Assembly (NCBI GenBank): GCA_965250275.1 | Contig: OZ252297.1 | Span: 2,542,001 to 2,606,000, forward strand | Reading direction: 5' to 3' | Length of the DNA: 64,000 bases | DNA from: G965250275 sp965250275 | GTDB taxonomy: Bacteria; Pseudomonadota; Alphaproteobacteria; Rhodobacterales; Rhodobacteraceae | Part shown: one piece after another, positions 42,347 to 51,556 of the stretch | How positions within the stretch are numbered: position 1 is the first letter of the stretch | Layout of the letters: every line of letters starts with the position of its first letter | Position numbers and translations under genes: made by a program | Notes under the pieces: generated by a model | What the model saw: the letters and a program-made list of their open reading frames with translations, nothing else | Databases searched by the model: none | What the model was told of the DNA's origin: nothing

Positions 42347-44164
42347 GTGCGACCTGATTATTTCCACATCTTGCGATCCGTCGTCGCAGGTTTCTTCCTG
42401 ATATGCGCAACCGGAAAGGTTGTCGCAGAATCGGAACATGGCATAGCTATGTATGGCGAACCGGCACTGCCACCGGATTTTGTGTCTCTGCCCTATGCCA
42501 ACCCAGATGCGCCCAAAGGCGGGCGCGTCGTCTTTGGGAACACGGGTGGCTTCGACTCGCTCAACCCCTTCATTCAAAAGGGAACCGTTCCCTGGCAACT
42601 TCGGTTCTGGGCCTTCGAGTCTCTGATGGGCCGTTCTTGGGACGAACCGTTCACGCTCTACGGTCTGCTTGCCGAATCGATTCGTACCGCGCCTGACCGG
42701 TCGTGGGTTGAATTCACGTTAAGACCGGAGGCCAAATTCTCGGACGGAAGCCCGGTCACGATTGATGACGTGATCTGGTCCTATGAGACCTTGGGCACGC
42801 AAGGACATCTGCGGTATCGCGGATTTTGGTCCCAGGTCTCCAAGATCGAGCAGACCGGCGACCGCACCGTCCGGCTCAGCTTTGACACCGACGACAGAGA
42901 GCTGGCGCTGCTGGCTGGATTGCGACCGATCCTCAAGAAAAGCCAATGGGACGACAAGGACTTCACCGCGTCCGGTTTGACCGATATCCCGATTGGCACC
43001 GCCCCTTATGTTGTCGAGGATTTTGAAGCCGGCCGGTATGTCACCCTCCGTCGCAATCCGGAGTACTGGGGCCGCGATCTGGCGTTCCGACGCGGGACGC
43101 AAAACTTCGATGAGCTGCGCATCGAGTTCTATGGTGACGGGACGGTCCTGTTCGAGGCATTTAAGGCCGGCGCACTAAGTGTGGTGCGTGAGTTCAATGC
43201 CGAGAAATGGGCAACGCAATACGACTTCCCGGCGGTATCGCGAGGTGATGTCGTCAAATCAGAGATCCCGCACAAACGCCCTTCGGGCATGACCGGTCTG
43301 GTTATGAATATTCGAAAGCCGCCGTTCAATGACTGGCGCGTACGCGAAGCGATGTTGCTGGCGTTCAACTTCGAATACATCAACGATACGATCACCGGCG
43401 GCGCGCAGCCTCGGATCACGTCGTATTTTTCCGGATCACCTTTGGCGATGCAGCCCGGTCCGGCCACCGGCCGCGTGCGGGATCTGCTCCTCCCCTTCGA
43501 GGGCGACCTTCTGCCCGGCGCGATGGAGGGCTACACGCTTCCGGTTGGTGACGGCTCTGCGCGTAACCGGGGCAACCTGCGTGCAGCGGCAGCCCTTCTG
43601 GAAGACGCTGGCTGGACGATAAAGGACGGCCGGTTGGTCGATGCGAATGGCACGCCTTTTCGGTTCCGGATGTTGTTGAGACAAGCCGACAATCAGACCC
43701 AAACGATCATGGAGCTCTATGCCCGCGCATTGGAGCGTCTGGGCATCGAAGTGGTTATCGAGACAACAGACGACGCGCAATTCACTGGCCGCGAAGCGAC
43801 GCAAGATTTCGAGATGACCTTTTTCCGGCGCGAACTGTCCCTGTCTCCCGGCAATGAGCAGCGCCTCTATTGGGGCAGCGAAGGCGCAAACACCGACGGG
43901 ACCCGCAACCTGATGGGCATGGCCTCTCCTGCAGCGGACGCCATGATCGACACGATGTTGCGCACCACCGATCCCGCCGAATTCACAGCCGCGGTTCAGG
44001 CCCTCGACCGGGTTTTGATTTCCGGGCGCTATGTCATTCCCTTGTGGAAATTTGACGTGGGGCGCATCGCCCACATCCGCCAGATGCAATACCCCGAAAC
44101 CCTGCCGATTTACGGAGATCGCACAGGGTTCATGCCGGATGTCTGGTGGTATGATCCGGAGTGA
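42347..44164 (+). CDS. ABC-transporter substrate-binding protein, family 5 (YejA-like)
   Basis: A 605-residue periplasmic binding protein for peptides or similar solutes. A signal peptide (VAGFFLICATGKVVAE) is followed by SBP_bac_5 markers GIAMYGEP, FDSLNPFIQKG, the FSDGSPVTIDDVIWSY block and KPPFNDWRVREAM. The wide family includes YejA of E. coli, which binds microcin C. No permease or ATPase genes follow, so it is either an orphan or uses a transporter encoded elsewhere. Start is GTG at 42347. Confidence 0.88.
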   Translation: MRPDYFHILRSVVAGFFLICATGKVVAESEHGIAMYGEPALPPDFVSLPYANPDAPKGGRVVFGNTGGFDSLNPFIQKGTVPWQLRFWAFESLMGRSWDEPFTLYGLLAESIRTAPDRSWVEFTLRPEAKFSDGSPVTIDDVIWSYETLGTQGHLRYRGFWSQVSKIEQTGDRTVRLSFDTDDRELALLAGLRPILKKSQWDDKDFTASGLTDIPIGTAPYVVEDFEAGRYVTLRRNPEYWGRDLAFRRGTQNFDELRIEFYGDGTVLFEAFKAGALSVVREFNAEKWATQYDFPAVSRGDVVKSEIPHKRPSGMTGLVMNIRKPPFNDWRVREAMLLAFNFEYINDTITGGAQPRITSYFSGSPLAMQPGPATGRVRDLLLPFEGDLLPGAMEGYTLPVGDGSARNRGNLRAAAALLEDAGWTIKDGRLVDANGTPFRFRMLLRQADNQTQTIMELYARALERLGIEVVIETTDDAQFTGREATQDFEMTFFRRELSLSPGNEQRLYWGSEGANTDGTRNLMGMASPAADAMIDTMLRTTDPAEFTAAVQALDRVLISGRYVIPLWKFDVGRIAHIRQMQYPETLPIYGDRTGFMPDVWWYDPE

Positions 44165-44251
44165 TGTGCCGCGCCCGGGCCAGAACCGCGGCCCAAAGCA
44201 TTCGCCGGTCGGGTGCATCTCAAAGCTCTACCCGTCACTTGAGGTCAAAAC

Positions 44252-44905
44252 ATGAATGCACGAGCGCTCGTGGCCGAAGGCCTTGGCACCGCAATGCTGC
44301 TGGCCGCCATTGTGGGATCGGGGATCATGGCCGAGACCCTGTCCGACGGCAATGTCGCCGTTGCGCTGCTGGCGAATGCCATCGCCACAGGCTGTGTCCT
44401 GTTTGTCATCATCACGATCCTTGCGCCCATCTCAGGCGCTCATTTCAACCCTGCTGTGACGCTGGCGTTTCTCTTGCGGGGCGACATACCGGTTATCCAG
44501 GCCAGTCAATACGTCGTTGTTCAAATTCTGGGCGCTGTTCTGGGTGTTTGGGCGGCGAACTTCATGTTTGATCTGCCGGTCCTCCAGATGTCGCAAACGC
44601 TGCACAGGACCGGAATAGCCCAATGGGGGTCCGAGGTGATCGCCACGTTTGGGCTGCTGTTTGCGATTTTCGGCGGCTTGCGATCACGCCCGCAGGCCGT
44701 GCCAGCGCTTGTGGCACTGTACATCACGGGCGCGTACTGGCTCACCTCATCCACCAGTTTTGCCAACCCGGCTGTCACACTCGCGCGCGGGTTCAGTGAC
44801 ACATTTGCCGGCATCTATCCCGGTCATGTGCCCATGTTCATCGCAGCGCAAATTGTGGGTGTATTTGTTGCACATGCTGTACTGCGGCCGCTCTTTCGTA
44901 AGTAA
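44252..44905 (+). CDS. Aquaporin-family channel with atypical selectivity filter
   Basis: A 217-residue MIP channel with six helices and two NPA boxes (66-68 in HFNPAV and 172-174 in FANPAV). In most aquaporins an Arg follows the second NPA; here it is Val175 (NPAVTLARGFSDTFAGI). This pattern recalls AqpS/AqpN-type channels linked to arsenic in alphaproteobacteria, but no ars genes are close. Water, glycerol or arsenite transport are all possible. GAGG lies about eight bases before the ATG. Confidence 0.88.
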   Translation: MNARALVAEGLGTAMLLAAIVGSGIMAETLSDGNVAVALLANAIATGCVLFVIITILAPISGAHFNPAVTLAFLLRGDIPVIQASQYVVVQILGAVLGVWAANFMFDLPVLQMSQTLHRTGIAQWGSEVIATFGLLFAIFGGLRSRPQAVPALVALYITGAYWLTSSTSFANPAVTLARGFSDTFAGIYPGHVPMFIAAQIVGVFVAHAVLRPLFRK

Positions 44906-45010
44906 GCTCACAGCTTGCCGCACTGCGGCATGACGTCCCGATCGGCGCGCTGACCCTGTCATGGCAGATCGTGTCGGATATGCTTGAGCGGGGGAATGAA
45001 TAGCCACGCA

Positions 45011-45016
45011 AGGGGG
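45011..45016 (+). promoter_or_regulatory. Ribosome binding site of the 45023 gene
   Basis: AGGGGG, six bases before ATG 45023. It decides the start against the upstream TTG at 44984. Confidence 0.65.
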
Positions 45017-45022
45017 CAAAAC

Positions 45023-45262
45023 ATGACCTGGTCAGACCTGACACGGAACTGGTCCTACTGGTTTGCACGTCTCAAAGCGGAGTTTCCCGGTCTTGAAGAC
45101 AGTGCCATGCCGTTTCTCAAGCAGGACCGCACACGGTTTGAGCTCTATCTCGCGGAGCGACAACAGATTTCCATCGAACGGGCCCGTGAGGAACTGGAGG
45201 ACTTTCTCTATTTCGAATCCTTGCGGCAATCGCAGCACGGGCCGACCGGCTCAGGTCAATGA
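45023..45262 (+). CDS. Small conserved-looking hypothetical protein
   Basis: A 79-residue, mostly helical soluble protein. It begins MTWSDLTRNWSYWFARL and has a charged central helix (ISIERAREELEDFLYFESL). No membrane segment, signal peptide or known domain is seen. A good ribosome site and codon use like the neighbours support it. Its 3' end overlaps the XRE-cupin gene on the opposite strand by 12 bases. Confidence 0.65.
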   Translation: MTWSDLTRNWSYWFARLKAEFPGLEDSAMPFLKQDRTRFELYLAERQQISIERAREELEDFLYFESLRQSQHGPTGSGQ

Positions 45263-45874
45263 CGTCACCCACAGGATCGTCGCATCTTCGGGGCTGACTG
45301 AGACCACATTGTGCCCCATCGTAGCGTCATAATAGGCGCTGTCGCCACGTCGCATTTCAACCGGCTCATAAAACTCAGTGTAAAGGCAAATCACCCCGGT
45401 CAGCACATAGAGGAATTCCTCGCCGTCATGGCGGACCCAGCCATCGAATTCCTCCATCGACCGCGCCCGGACGCTGGCGCGATACGGCAGCATCTTCTTT
45501 TTGGTCAGCGTTTCCGCCAAAAGCTCATGCTCATAGGTCGCCGTAGGCTGAGCGGCCCCATCGCCCGTTTTGGTCACAACCATGCGGCCATTGACCTGAT
45601 CGCGCTGAGGTGGCGTGAAGAGTTGCGGCACCGAAATCTGCAGACCAACGGCCAGCTTTTTCAGCGCATCATAGGTCGGTGACATCTGACCGTTTTCGAT
45701 CTTGCTCAGAGTGGATCGCGCCAGGCCAGCCTGTTTTGCCGCCTGCTCCAGCGTCCAGTCCCGCGCCTTGCGCAATTCGCGAACACGCGCGCCCAGATCC
45801 AGTGGTTCCGCGTTGCTCTCGGACCCGGAGCTGCGGGCGATGCGAATGAGGGTTTTGGGGTCTCTGGCGGTCAT
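45251..45874 (-). CDS. XRE-family regulator with cupin domain
   Basis: A 207-residue transcription regulator. A helix-turn-helix domain spans about residues 27-85 (LEQAAKQAGLARSTLSKIEN). A C-terminal cupin fold follows with WVRHDGEEFLYVLTG and MRRGDSAYYDATMGHNV. Proteins of this type (SutR/PuuR-like) sense a small molecule through the cupin. It diverges from the acyl-CoA ligase operon with 65 bases between starts, so it may control that operon. Confidence 0.88.
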   Translation of the reverse strand: MTARDPKTLIRIARSSGSESNAEPLDLGARVRELRKARDWTLEQAAKQAGLARSTLSKIENGQMSPTYDALKKLAVGLQISVPQLFTPPQRDQVNGRMVVTKTGDGAAQPTATYEHELLAETLTKKKMLPYRASVRARSMEEFDGWVRHDGEEFLYVLTGVICLYTEFYEPVEMRRGDSAYYDATMGHNVVSVSPEDATILWVTSLT

Positions 45875-45939
45875 GCTCTGTCTATATGGGTGTCGGCACC
45901 GGCTTGCAACGTAAGCGGCGTCAGGCTAGCCAAACAGCC

Positions 45940-47457
45940 ATGCTTTCTGTCTTTGATCATGGCCCGCCTCCTGCCTGCGACACGCCGTTCAATATGGCGC
46001 AATTTGTTCTGCGCAAGGGCCAGTCCCAGCCCGACAAAATCGCGCTGTTGGTGATGGGAGAGGATGCGGTCGATCAATGGAGCTATGCCGCGCTGGAAAC
46101 GTCTATTCGGGGCACCGGCGCCGGTTTTCTGCAGTTGGGATTAAATCCCGGCGATATCGTTCTGATGCGGCTGGGCAATACCGTGGATTTTCCCATTGCC
46201 TACCTGGGCGCGATCGCGGCTGGACTGGTGCCGGTGCCCACGTCCTCCCAACTCACCACACCCGAGGTTGCGCAGATGATCGCGGATCTGTCCCCCGCTG
46301 TCGTTTTGCACGATCCGTCTGTTGCCACCGCTGATCATGCCAACACGGTCTCGCTGGAGACATTGCGAAACATGCGCGAATTGCCGCCCTGTGACTACGA
46401 CATGGGGGATCCGAAACGTCTCGGCTATGTGGTGTATACTTCCGGCACCTCCGGATCGCCGCGCGCCGTTGCCCATGCACATCGTGCGATCTGGGCGCGC
46501 CAGATGATGGTTGACGGCTGGTACGGACTGACGCCGCAAGACCGGCTGTTGCACGCAGGGGCTTTCAACTGGACCTACACGCTGGGCACAGGGCTGATGG
46601 ATCCCTGGGCCATCGGCGCCACAGCGCTGATCCCCCGCCCCGGCACTCCGATTGAAGAGCTGCCGGACCTGCTGGCTCTTGGTCAGGCCACGATCTTCGC
46701 CGCAGCGCCCGGGGTTTACCGCAAGATGCTCAAATCTGGTGTACCCCTGAACCTGCCCCATCTGCGGCACGGGCTCAGCGCTGGCGAAAAGCTCTCCGAT
46801 GCCTTGTGCACGCAATGGACGACGGCCAGCGGCACAGCGCTCTACGAAGCATATGGCATGTCGGAATGCTCGACGTTCATTTCTTCGAGCCCGGCCAAAC
46901 CGGCACGCGGTCAGGCTCTGGGCCAGCCGCAAGAAGGTCGGCGGGTCGCAATCGTGGATGCAGATGGGCCGGTACCCACGGGCAGCGAAGGGACCATCGC
47001 GGTGCATCGCAGCGATCCCGGGCTTATGCTGGGATATCTCAACGCTCCGGACGAGATGGCCAAACGCCTGATGGGAGACTGGTTTCTGACCGGCGACCGC
47101 GGAGCAATGGCAATTGATGGCCAGATCACCTATCTGGGCCGCGACGATGACATGATGAATGCCGGTGGATACCGGGTATCGCCGCTCGAGGTCGAAGCCG
47201 CCCTTGGCGGGCATCCCGGGATCGGTCAGGTGGGGGTCACCGACGTGGAGGTCAAGACCGACGCCCGCGTGATTGCCGCCTTTTACACCAGCCCACAGCC
47301 ACTGGACGCGACAGAGTTACAATCCTATGTCCAAGAACGACTGGCACCCTACAAACAGCCGCGCGCCTATGTGCATTTGCCCGCGTTGCCCACAGGTGCA
47401 AATGGCAAACTCCTGCGGCGTGCCTTGCGCGCCCATTTCAAGGCAGACCCACAATGA
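45940..47457 (+). CDS. AMP-binding acyl-CoA synthetase
   Basis: A 505-residue ANL-superfamily ligase. Markers are the P-loop-like VVYTSGTSGSPRAV, the EAYGMSECST segment, GDWFLTGDRG, the hinge region GRDDDMMNAGGYRVSPLEVE and the C-terminal Lys in NGKLLRRAL. These resemble benzoate/acyl-CoA ligases; the substrate is not clear. The ATG at 45940 lacks a good ribosome site and the frame opens at 45886. It overlaps the DsbA-like gene by four bases. Confidence 0.85.
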   Translation: MLSVFDHGPPPACDTPFNMAQFVLRKGQSQPDKIALLVMGEDAVDQWSYAALETSIRGTGAGFLQLGLNPGDIVLMRLGNTVDFPIAYLGAIAAGLVPVPTSSQLTTPEVAQMIADLSPAVVLHDPSVATADHANTVSLETLRNMRELPPCDYDMGDPKRLGYVVYTSGTSGSPRAVAHAHRAIWARQMMVDGWYGLTPQDRLLHAGAFNWTYTLGTGLMDPWAIGATALIPRPGTPIEELPDLLALGQATIFAAAPGVYRKMLKSGVPLNLPHLRHGLSAGEKLSDALCTQWTTASGTALYEAYGMSECSTFISSSPAKPARGQALGQPQEGRRVAIVDADGPVPTGSEGTIAVHRSDPGLMLGYLNAPDEMAKRLMGDWFLTGDRGAMAIDGQITYLGRDDDMMNAGGYRVSPLEVEAALGGHPGIGQVGVTDVEVKTDARVIAAFYTSPQPLDATELQSYVQERLAPYKQPRAYVHLPALPTGANGKLLRRALRAHFKADPQ

Positions 47458-48104
47458 CAACTGAGACCGTCAAGCTCGACATCCTGTCCGATCCGATTTG
47501 CCCATGGTGTTACATCGGCAAGACCCATCTGGACCGCGCATTGGCGGAGGTGCCGGATCACCCCTTCACCATCGAATGGCATCCCTTCCAGCTGAACCCG
47601 GACATGCCCGATGCCGGCATGGACCGGCGCGAGTATCTCGAAACAAAGTTCGGAGGTAAGGAAGGTGCGGTGCGCGCCTACGCCCCTGTGGTCGAACATG
47701 CCGAGGCGGCGGGTTTGTCGATCAACTTTGACGACATGAAGCGCACACCCAACACGCTGGATGCCCACCGATTGATCCATTGGGCGGGCATCGAAGGCAA
47801 ACAAACCGAAGCGGTTGATGCCCTGTTCGATGCCTACTTCGTTCAGGCGCGGGATATCGGGGACCACGAAGTGCTGGGCGATATTGCGGACAGTATCGGA
47901 CTGGATGCGTCGGTGGTCCGGCGCTTGCTCGCGTCTGACGCCGATCGCGAGGCCATTCGCGGACGTGACACGCACAGCCGGCAGATGGGGGTGAATTCGG
48001 TGCCAACATTCATCGTCGCCAGCAAACATGCTGTTCCCGGCGCGCAATCGCCAGAGCTGTGGGTCAAGGTCATTAATGAGCTAAAGGAACAGGTGGAGGC
48101 GTGA
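47454..48104 (+). CDS. DsbA-family oxidoreductase, FrnE-like
   Basis: A 216-residue thioredoxin-fold protein with the active-site Cys16-Pro-Trp-Cys19 (SDPICPWCYIGK), the central helical insert and the cis-Pro loop GVNSVPTF. The absence of a signal peptide places it in the cytoplasm, like FrnE/YwbO-type proteins. It starts on ATGA overlapping the acyl-CoA ligase stop, and its own stop overlaps the K+ channel start. Confidence 0.92.
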   Translation: MTTETVKLDILSDPICPWCYIGKTHLDRALAEVPDHPFTIEWHPFQLNPDMPDAGMDRREYLETKFGGKEGAVRAYAPVVEHAEAAGLSINFDDMKRTPNTLDAHRLIHWAGIEGKQTEAVDALFDAYFVQARDIGDHEVLGDIADSIGLDASVVRRLLASDADREAIRGRDTHSRQMGVNSVPTFIVASKHAVPGAQSPELWVKVINELKEQVEA

Positions 48105-48463
48105 CCCGGTTCAAGGTCTTCACTCTCGCATTGACGCTAGCGATGATTGTGAGCATCGGCACCGTCTTTTTTCGCCATGTCGAGGGCTGGAGCTGGCTCG
48201 ACGCCTATTTCTTTACCGTGGTGACGATATCGACCGTCGGTTACGGGTCGCTTGTGCCCGCCACGGCTCTGGGAAAGATCGGGACCACCGTTTTTATCTT
48301 TCTGGGCCTTGGCATCTTTGCGGTCGCGATCCAGCAATTCGGGGTCTACACCATGCGCAAGCGTGAAGAGCACACCGAGTGGCTGTTCGGGCGCCTCGGG
48401 CGACCGCACGAACACCAGACGCCAGCAAACGAGGACGACAAGCCAGTCCCGCCGCAACCCTGA
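48101..48463 (+). CDS. Two-helix potassium channel (Ion_trans_2)
   Basis: A 120-residue membrane protein with two helices and a pore loop carrying the K+ selectivity filter TVGYG at residues 45-49. The C-terminal tail is short, charged and Pro-rich, with no RCK domain. Four copies would form the channel. Start is GTG at 48101, overlapping the DsbA-like stop as GTGA. Confidence 0.88.
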   Translation: MTRFKVFTLALTLAMIVSIGTVFFRHVEGWSWLDAYFFTVVTISTVGYGSLVPATALGKIGTTVFIFLGLGIFAVAIQQFGVYTMRKREEHTEWLFGRLGRPHEHQTPANEDDKPVPPQP

Positions 48464-48605
48464 CCCGGCTTGGCCCACAGGCCGGGGTCTGATCCCGCTT
48501 GCAAAATCGGTCCGACAAGCGGAGACGTTTGCCCGGACCAGTTGTCGCATCCGTCTGGCGCACCTTCCGAACCTGTGTTAGCGCAGAGCGGTCAAGGACA
48601 AGTCA

Positions 48606-49814
48606 ATGCCCTCAAAAATGTCAAAGCCCGAATTCATCGCGTTGATCGCGATGATGTTCGCAACGATTGCGTTCTCGATCGATGCGATGCTCCCGGCATT
48701 GCCGGAAATCGGGCGCGAGCTCAGCCCCCAGGACGTGAATCGCGCACAGCTGATCCTGACATCCTTCGTGCTCGGGATTGGGATCGGCACGTTCTTCACC
48801 GGGCCTTTGTCCGACACGTTCGGCCGCAAACCCGTTATTCTTGCGGGATGCGCGATTTACATTTTGGCGTCATTTGTTGCGTGGTCCAGCAACTCACTTG
48901 AGGTCATTTTGGCGGCCCGGCTGGTTCAGGGCATTGGCGCGGCCGCACCTCGGATCGTCTCGCTGGCCATTGTCCGAGACCTCTATGCCGGCCGCGAAAT
49001 GGCGCGCATGATCTCGATCGCCATGATGATTTTCACCATTTTCCCTGCCTTCGCGCCGCTCATCGGCGCGGGGATCATCGCCGTGGTCGGATGGCGGGGA
49101 ATCTTCCTCGCGTTCATTCTTTTTTCGATCATCACCGTGTTCTGGATGGGCTTGCGGCTGCCGGAACCTCTGGCCCGCGAAAATCGCCGCCCGTTCCGCG
49201 CGCCCTTGCTCTGGGGGGCTGTGCTGGAAATGGTGCGCCACCCCACCGTTCGGCTGTCCATCGCCGTTCAGATCATGTGCATGGGCATGCTGTTTTCCCT
49301 GCTGGTGATGGTGCAGCCGGTCTACGACATCATTTTCGAGAAGGCCGAAAGCTTCCCTTACTGGTTTGGCGGGATTGCCCTCATTTCTGGCACAGCCAGC
49401 CTGTTGAACGCCGCTCTGGTGGTCCGGTTGGGGATGCGGCGCATGGTGACGTGGTCGCTCGGCGCGCAGATCGGGCTGTCGGCGGCGGTTCTGGTTTTGA
49501 ACTCGGCTGCGTTGTCCATCGAAACGCTCTTTGCCGTTTTTGTGGTCTGGCAGACGTGCCTTTTCTTCATGGCCGGCACCACGCTGGGAAATCTGAACGC
49601 GATTGCGATGGAGCCCATGGGGCATATCGCCGGGATGGCGGCGTCGGTCATTGGCGCCATCGCCACAGTCTGTGCCGCCATGATCGCAGCCCCCATCGGC
49701 TTGCTGTTCGATGGGTCGCTTCTGCCGCTGATTGGGGGCGTGCTCACCCTGTCAGTGATTGGGTTCGCGCTCATGCTGCACATGGCTCAGGTGGAGAAAC
49801 GTTTGCTCGCCTGA
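48606..49814 (+). CDS. MFS efflux transporter, Bcr/CflA type
   Basis: A 402-residue transporter with 12 helices. Signs are the N terminus with SIDAMLPALPEIGRELS, motif A GPLSDTFGRKPVIL after helix 2 and motif C-like GIGAAAPRIVSLAIVRD, all typical of the Bcr/CflA drug-resistance subfamily. AAGGA precedes the ATG. It stands alone, 142 bases after the K+ channel gene. Confidence 0.9.
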   Translation: MPSKMSKPEFIALIAMMFATIAFSIDAMLPALPEIGRELSPQDVNRAQLILTSFVLGIGIGTFFTGPLSDTFGRKPVILAGCAIYILASFVAWSSNSLEVILAARLVQGIGAAAPRIVSLAIVRDLYAGREMARMISIAMMIFTIFPAFAPLIGAGIIAVVGWRGIFLAFILFSIITVFWMGLRLPEPLARENRRPFRAPLLWGAVLEMVRHPTVRLSIAVQIMCMGMLFSLLVMVQPVYDIIFEKAESFPYWFGGIALISGTASLLNAALVVRLGMRRMVTWSLGAQIGLSAAVLVLNSAALSIETLFAVFVVWQTCLFFMAGTTLGNLNAIAMEPMGHIAGMAASVIGAIATVCAAMIAAPIGLLFDGSLLPLIGGVLTLSVIGFALMLHMAQVEKRLLA

Positions 49815-49869
49815 TGGCGTGACATTCCACGCGCGTCCGATAGTCTGCGCGCAGACGGAGGGAACGCAC

Positions 49870-51531
49870 ATGGACTACTACGATCTCGGCACGCATCATT
49901 GCCCTGTCAGCACGACCTCCGAGGATGCACAGCTTTGGTTCGATCGGGGCCTGGTCTGGACCTATGGATACAACCACGCCGAAGCCGTGGCCTGTTTCAA
50001 GCGCGCACTCGAACATGATCCAGCCTGCGCCATGGCGCATTGGGGCGTGGCCTATGCTTCCGGGCCGAACTACAACATGCCCTGGAAGCTTTTTGACCCC
50101 AAGGGGCGCGCCGAAGCACTGGCTGCCTCCTATGATGCCAGTCAGCTGGCCCTGTCACACATCGATTCCGCGACACCGGTGGAAGCCGCGCTGATCCGGG
50201 CGCTGCCCTCCCGTTACCCACAACGGGAAGCAATCGATGACATGCGACCGTGGAACCAGGACTTTGCCGATGCAATGCGCGCGGCGCTGAAAGGCCATCC
50301 CGATAACCTTGACCTAAGGACGATCTGTGCAGAGTCCCTGCTCAACCTGACCCCGTGGAAGATGTGGGACCTGAAAAGTGGCCGTCCTGCGGAAGGTGCG
50401 GCAACGCTCGAAGCGCAGGACATGCTCGAATGGGCCATGCAGAACGATCCCGATGCGATGCGGCACCCCGGTCTGCTGCACCTTTATGTGCACCTGATGG
50501 AAATGTCGCCTTTTCCCGAAAAGGCGCTGAAGGCGGCGGATGTCCTGCGTACTTTGGTGCCGGATGCCGGGCACCTGATCCACATGCCCACCCATATCGA
50601 TGTCCTGTGCGGGCACTATCAAAACGTGGTGCACTGGAACCAACGCGCCAGCGAGGCCGACCTGAGCTACTATGAGCGCGAGGGCCCCTTCAACATCTAC
50701 TCGGGCTATCGCGCGCATAACTACCATTTCATCATTTACGGCGCGTTGTTCCTGGGTCAGTTCGAGCCGGCAATGTCCGCGGTCCGCGGATTGGCCGCCA
50801 CAATGCCCCGGGAGATGCTGGAAGTGGAAAGCCCGCCTATGGCGGATTTCTTCGAAAGCTATCTGGCAATGGAACCCCACGTGCTGGTCCGGTTCGGCAA
50901 ATGGGAGACGCTGATAGAGATGGCGCCGCCCGAGGATCAGTCGCTCTATGCAACGCTGACCGCAAACACCCACTACGCGCGTGCTGTGGCATTTGCCGCG
51001 CTCGGGCGCATCTCAGAAGCCGAGACGGAAGAAGAGGTGTTTCTGCGGGCCAAAGAACGGGTGCCGCCAACGCGTTTGCTTCACAACAACACCGTCGTCG
51101 GCCTGCTTGAAATCGCGACAGAAATGCTGCGCGGTGAGATACTCTATCGCAAAGGCGCTTACGACCAGGCCTTCATTCACCTACGCCAGTCTGTCGCCCT
51201 GGACGACGCATTGCCCTACGACGAACCATGGGGCTGGATGCAGCCTGCCCGCCACGCTCTGGGGGCGCTCTTGTTCGAACAAGGCCATGTGATCGAAGCG
51301 GAGGCCGTCTACCGCGAAGACCTCGGTCTTGGCGGCACATTGGCCAGGGCAAGTATCCATCCCGACAATATCTGGAGCCTCCGGGGATTGCACGACTGCC
51401 TCAAGGCACGTGGCGATCAGGCGGAGCTCAGGCATATCAAGCAGCGGCTCGACCTCGCGCTGGCCCGTGCCGACCGCGCTGTTGCGGCCTCGTGTTTTTG
51501 CGCCCAGGCTGCCATGAAAGCGGCCTCCTAG
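49870..51531 (+). CDS. Tetratricopeptide-repeat protein
   Basis: A 553-residue soluble protein with TPR motifs. The clearest is near the start (LWFDRGLVWTYGYNHAEAVA, then CFKRALEHDPACAMAHWGVA); further helix pairs follow, and the C terminus is Cys/Ala-rich. It has no signal peptide. Such proteins are widespread but their partners are unknown. GGAGG lies seven to eight bases before ATG 49870, 37 codons into a longer frame. It converges on mfd with 25 bases between. Confidence 0.82.
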   Translation: MDYYDLGTHHCPVSTTSEDAQLWFDRGLVWTYGYNHAEAVACFKRALEHDPACAMAHWGVAYASGPNYNMPWKLFDPKGRAEALAASYDASQLALSHIDSATPVEAALIRALPSRYPQREAIDDMRPWNQDFADAMRAALKGHPDNLDLRTICAESLLNLTPWKMWDLKSGRPAEGAATLEAQDMLEWAMQNDPDAMRHPGLLHLYVHLMEMSPFPEKALKAADVLRTLVPDAGHLIHMPTHIDVLCGHYQNVVHWNQRASEADLSYYEREGPFNIYSGYRAHNYHFIIYGALFLGQFEPAMSAVRGLAATMPREMLEVESPPMADFFESYLAMEPHVLVRFGKWETLIEMAPPEDQSLYATLTANTHYARAVAFAALGRISEAETEEEVFLRAKERVPPTRLLHNNTVVGLLEIATEMLRGEILYRKGAYDQAFIHLRQSVALDDALPYDEPWGWMQPARHALGALLFEQGHVIEAEAVYREDLGLGGTLARASIHPDNIWSLRGLHDCLKARGDQAELRHIKQRLDLALARADRAVAASCFCAQAAMKAAS

Positions 51532-51556
51532 ATCGACGTGACCGCCAAGGGGCGTC

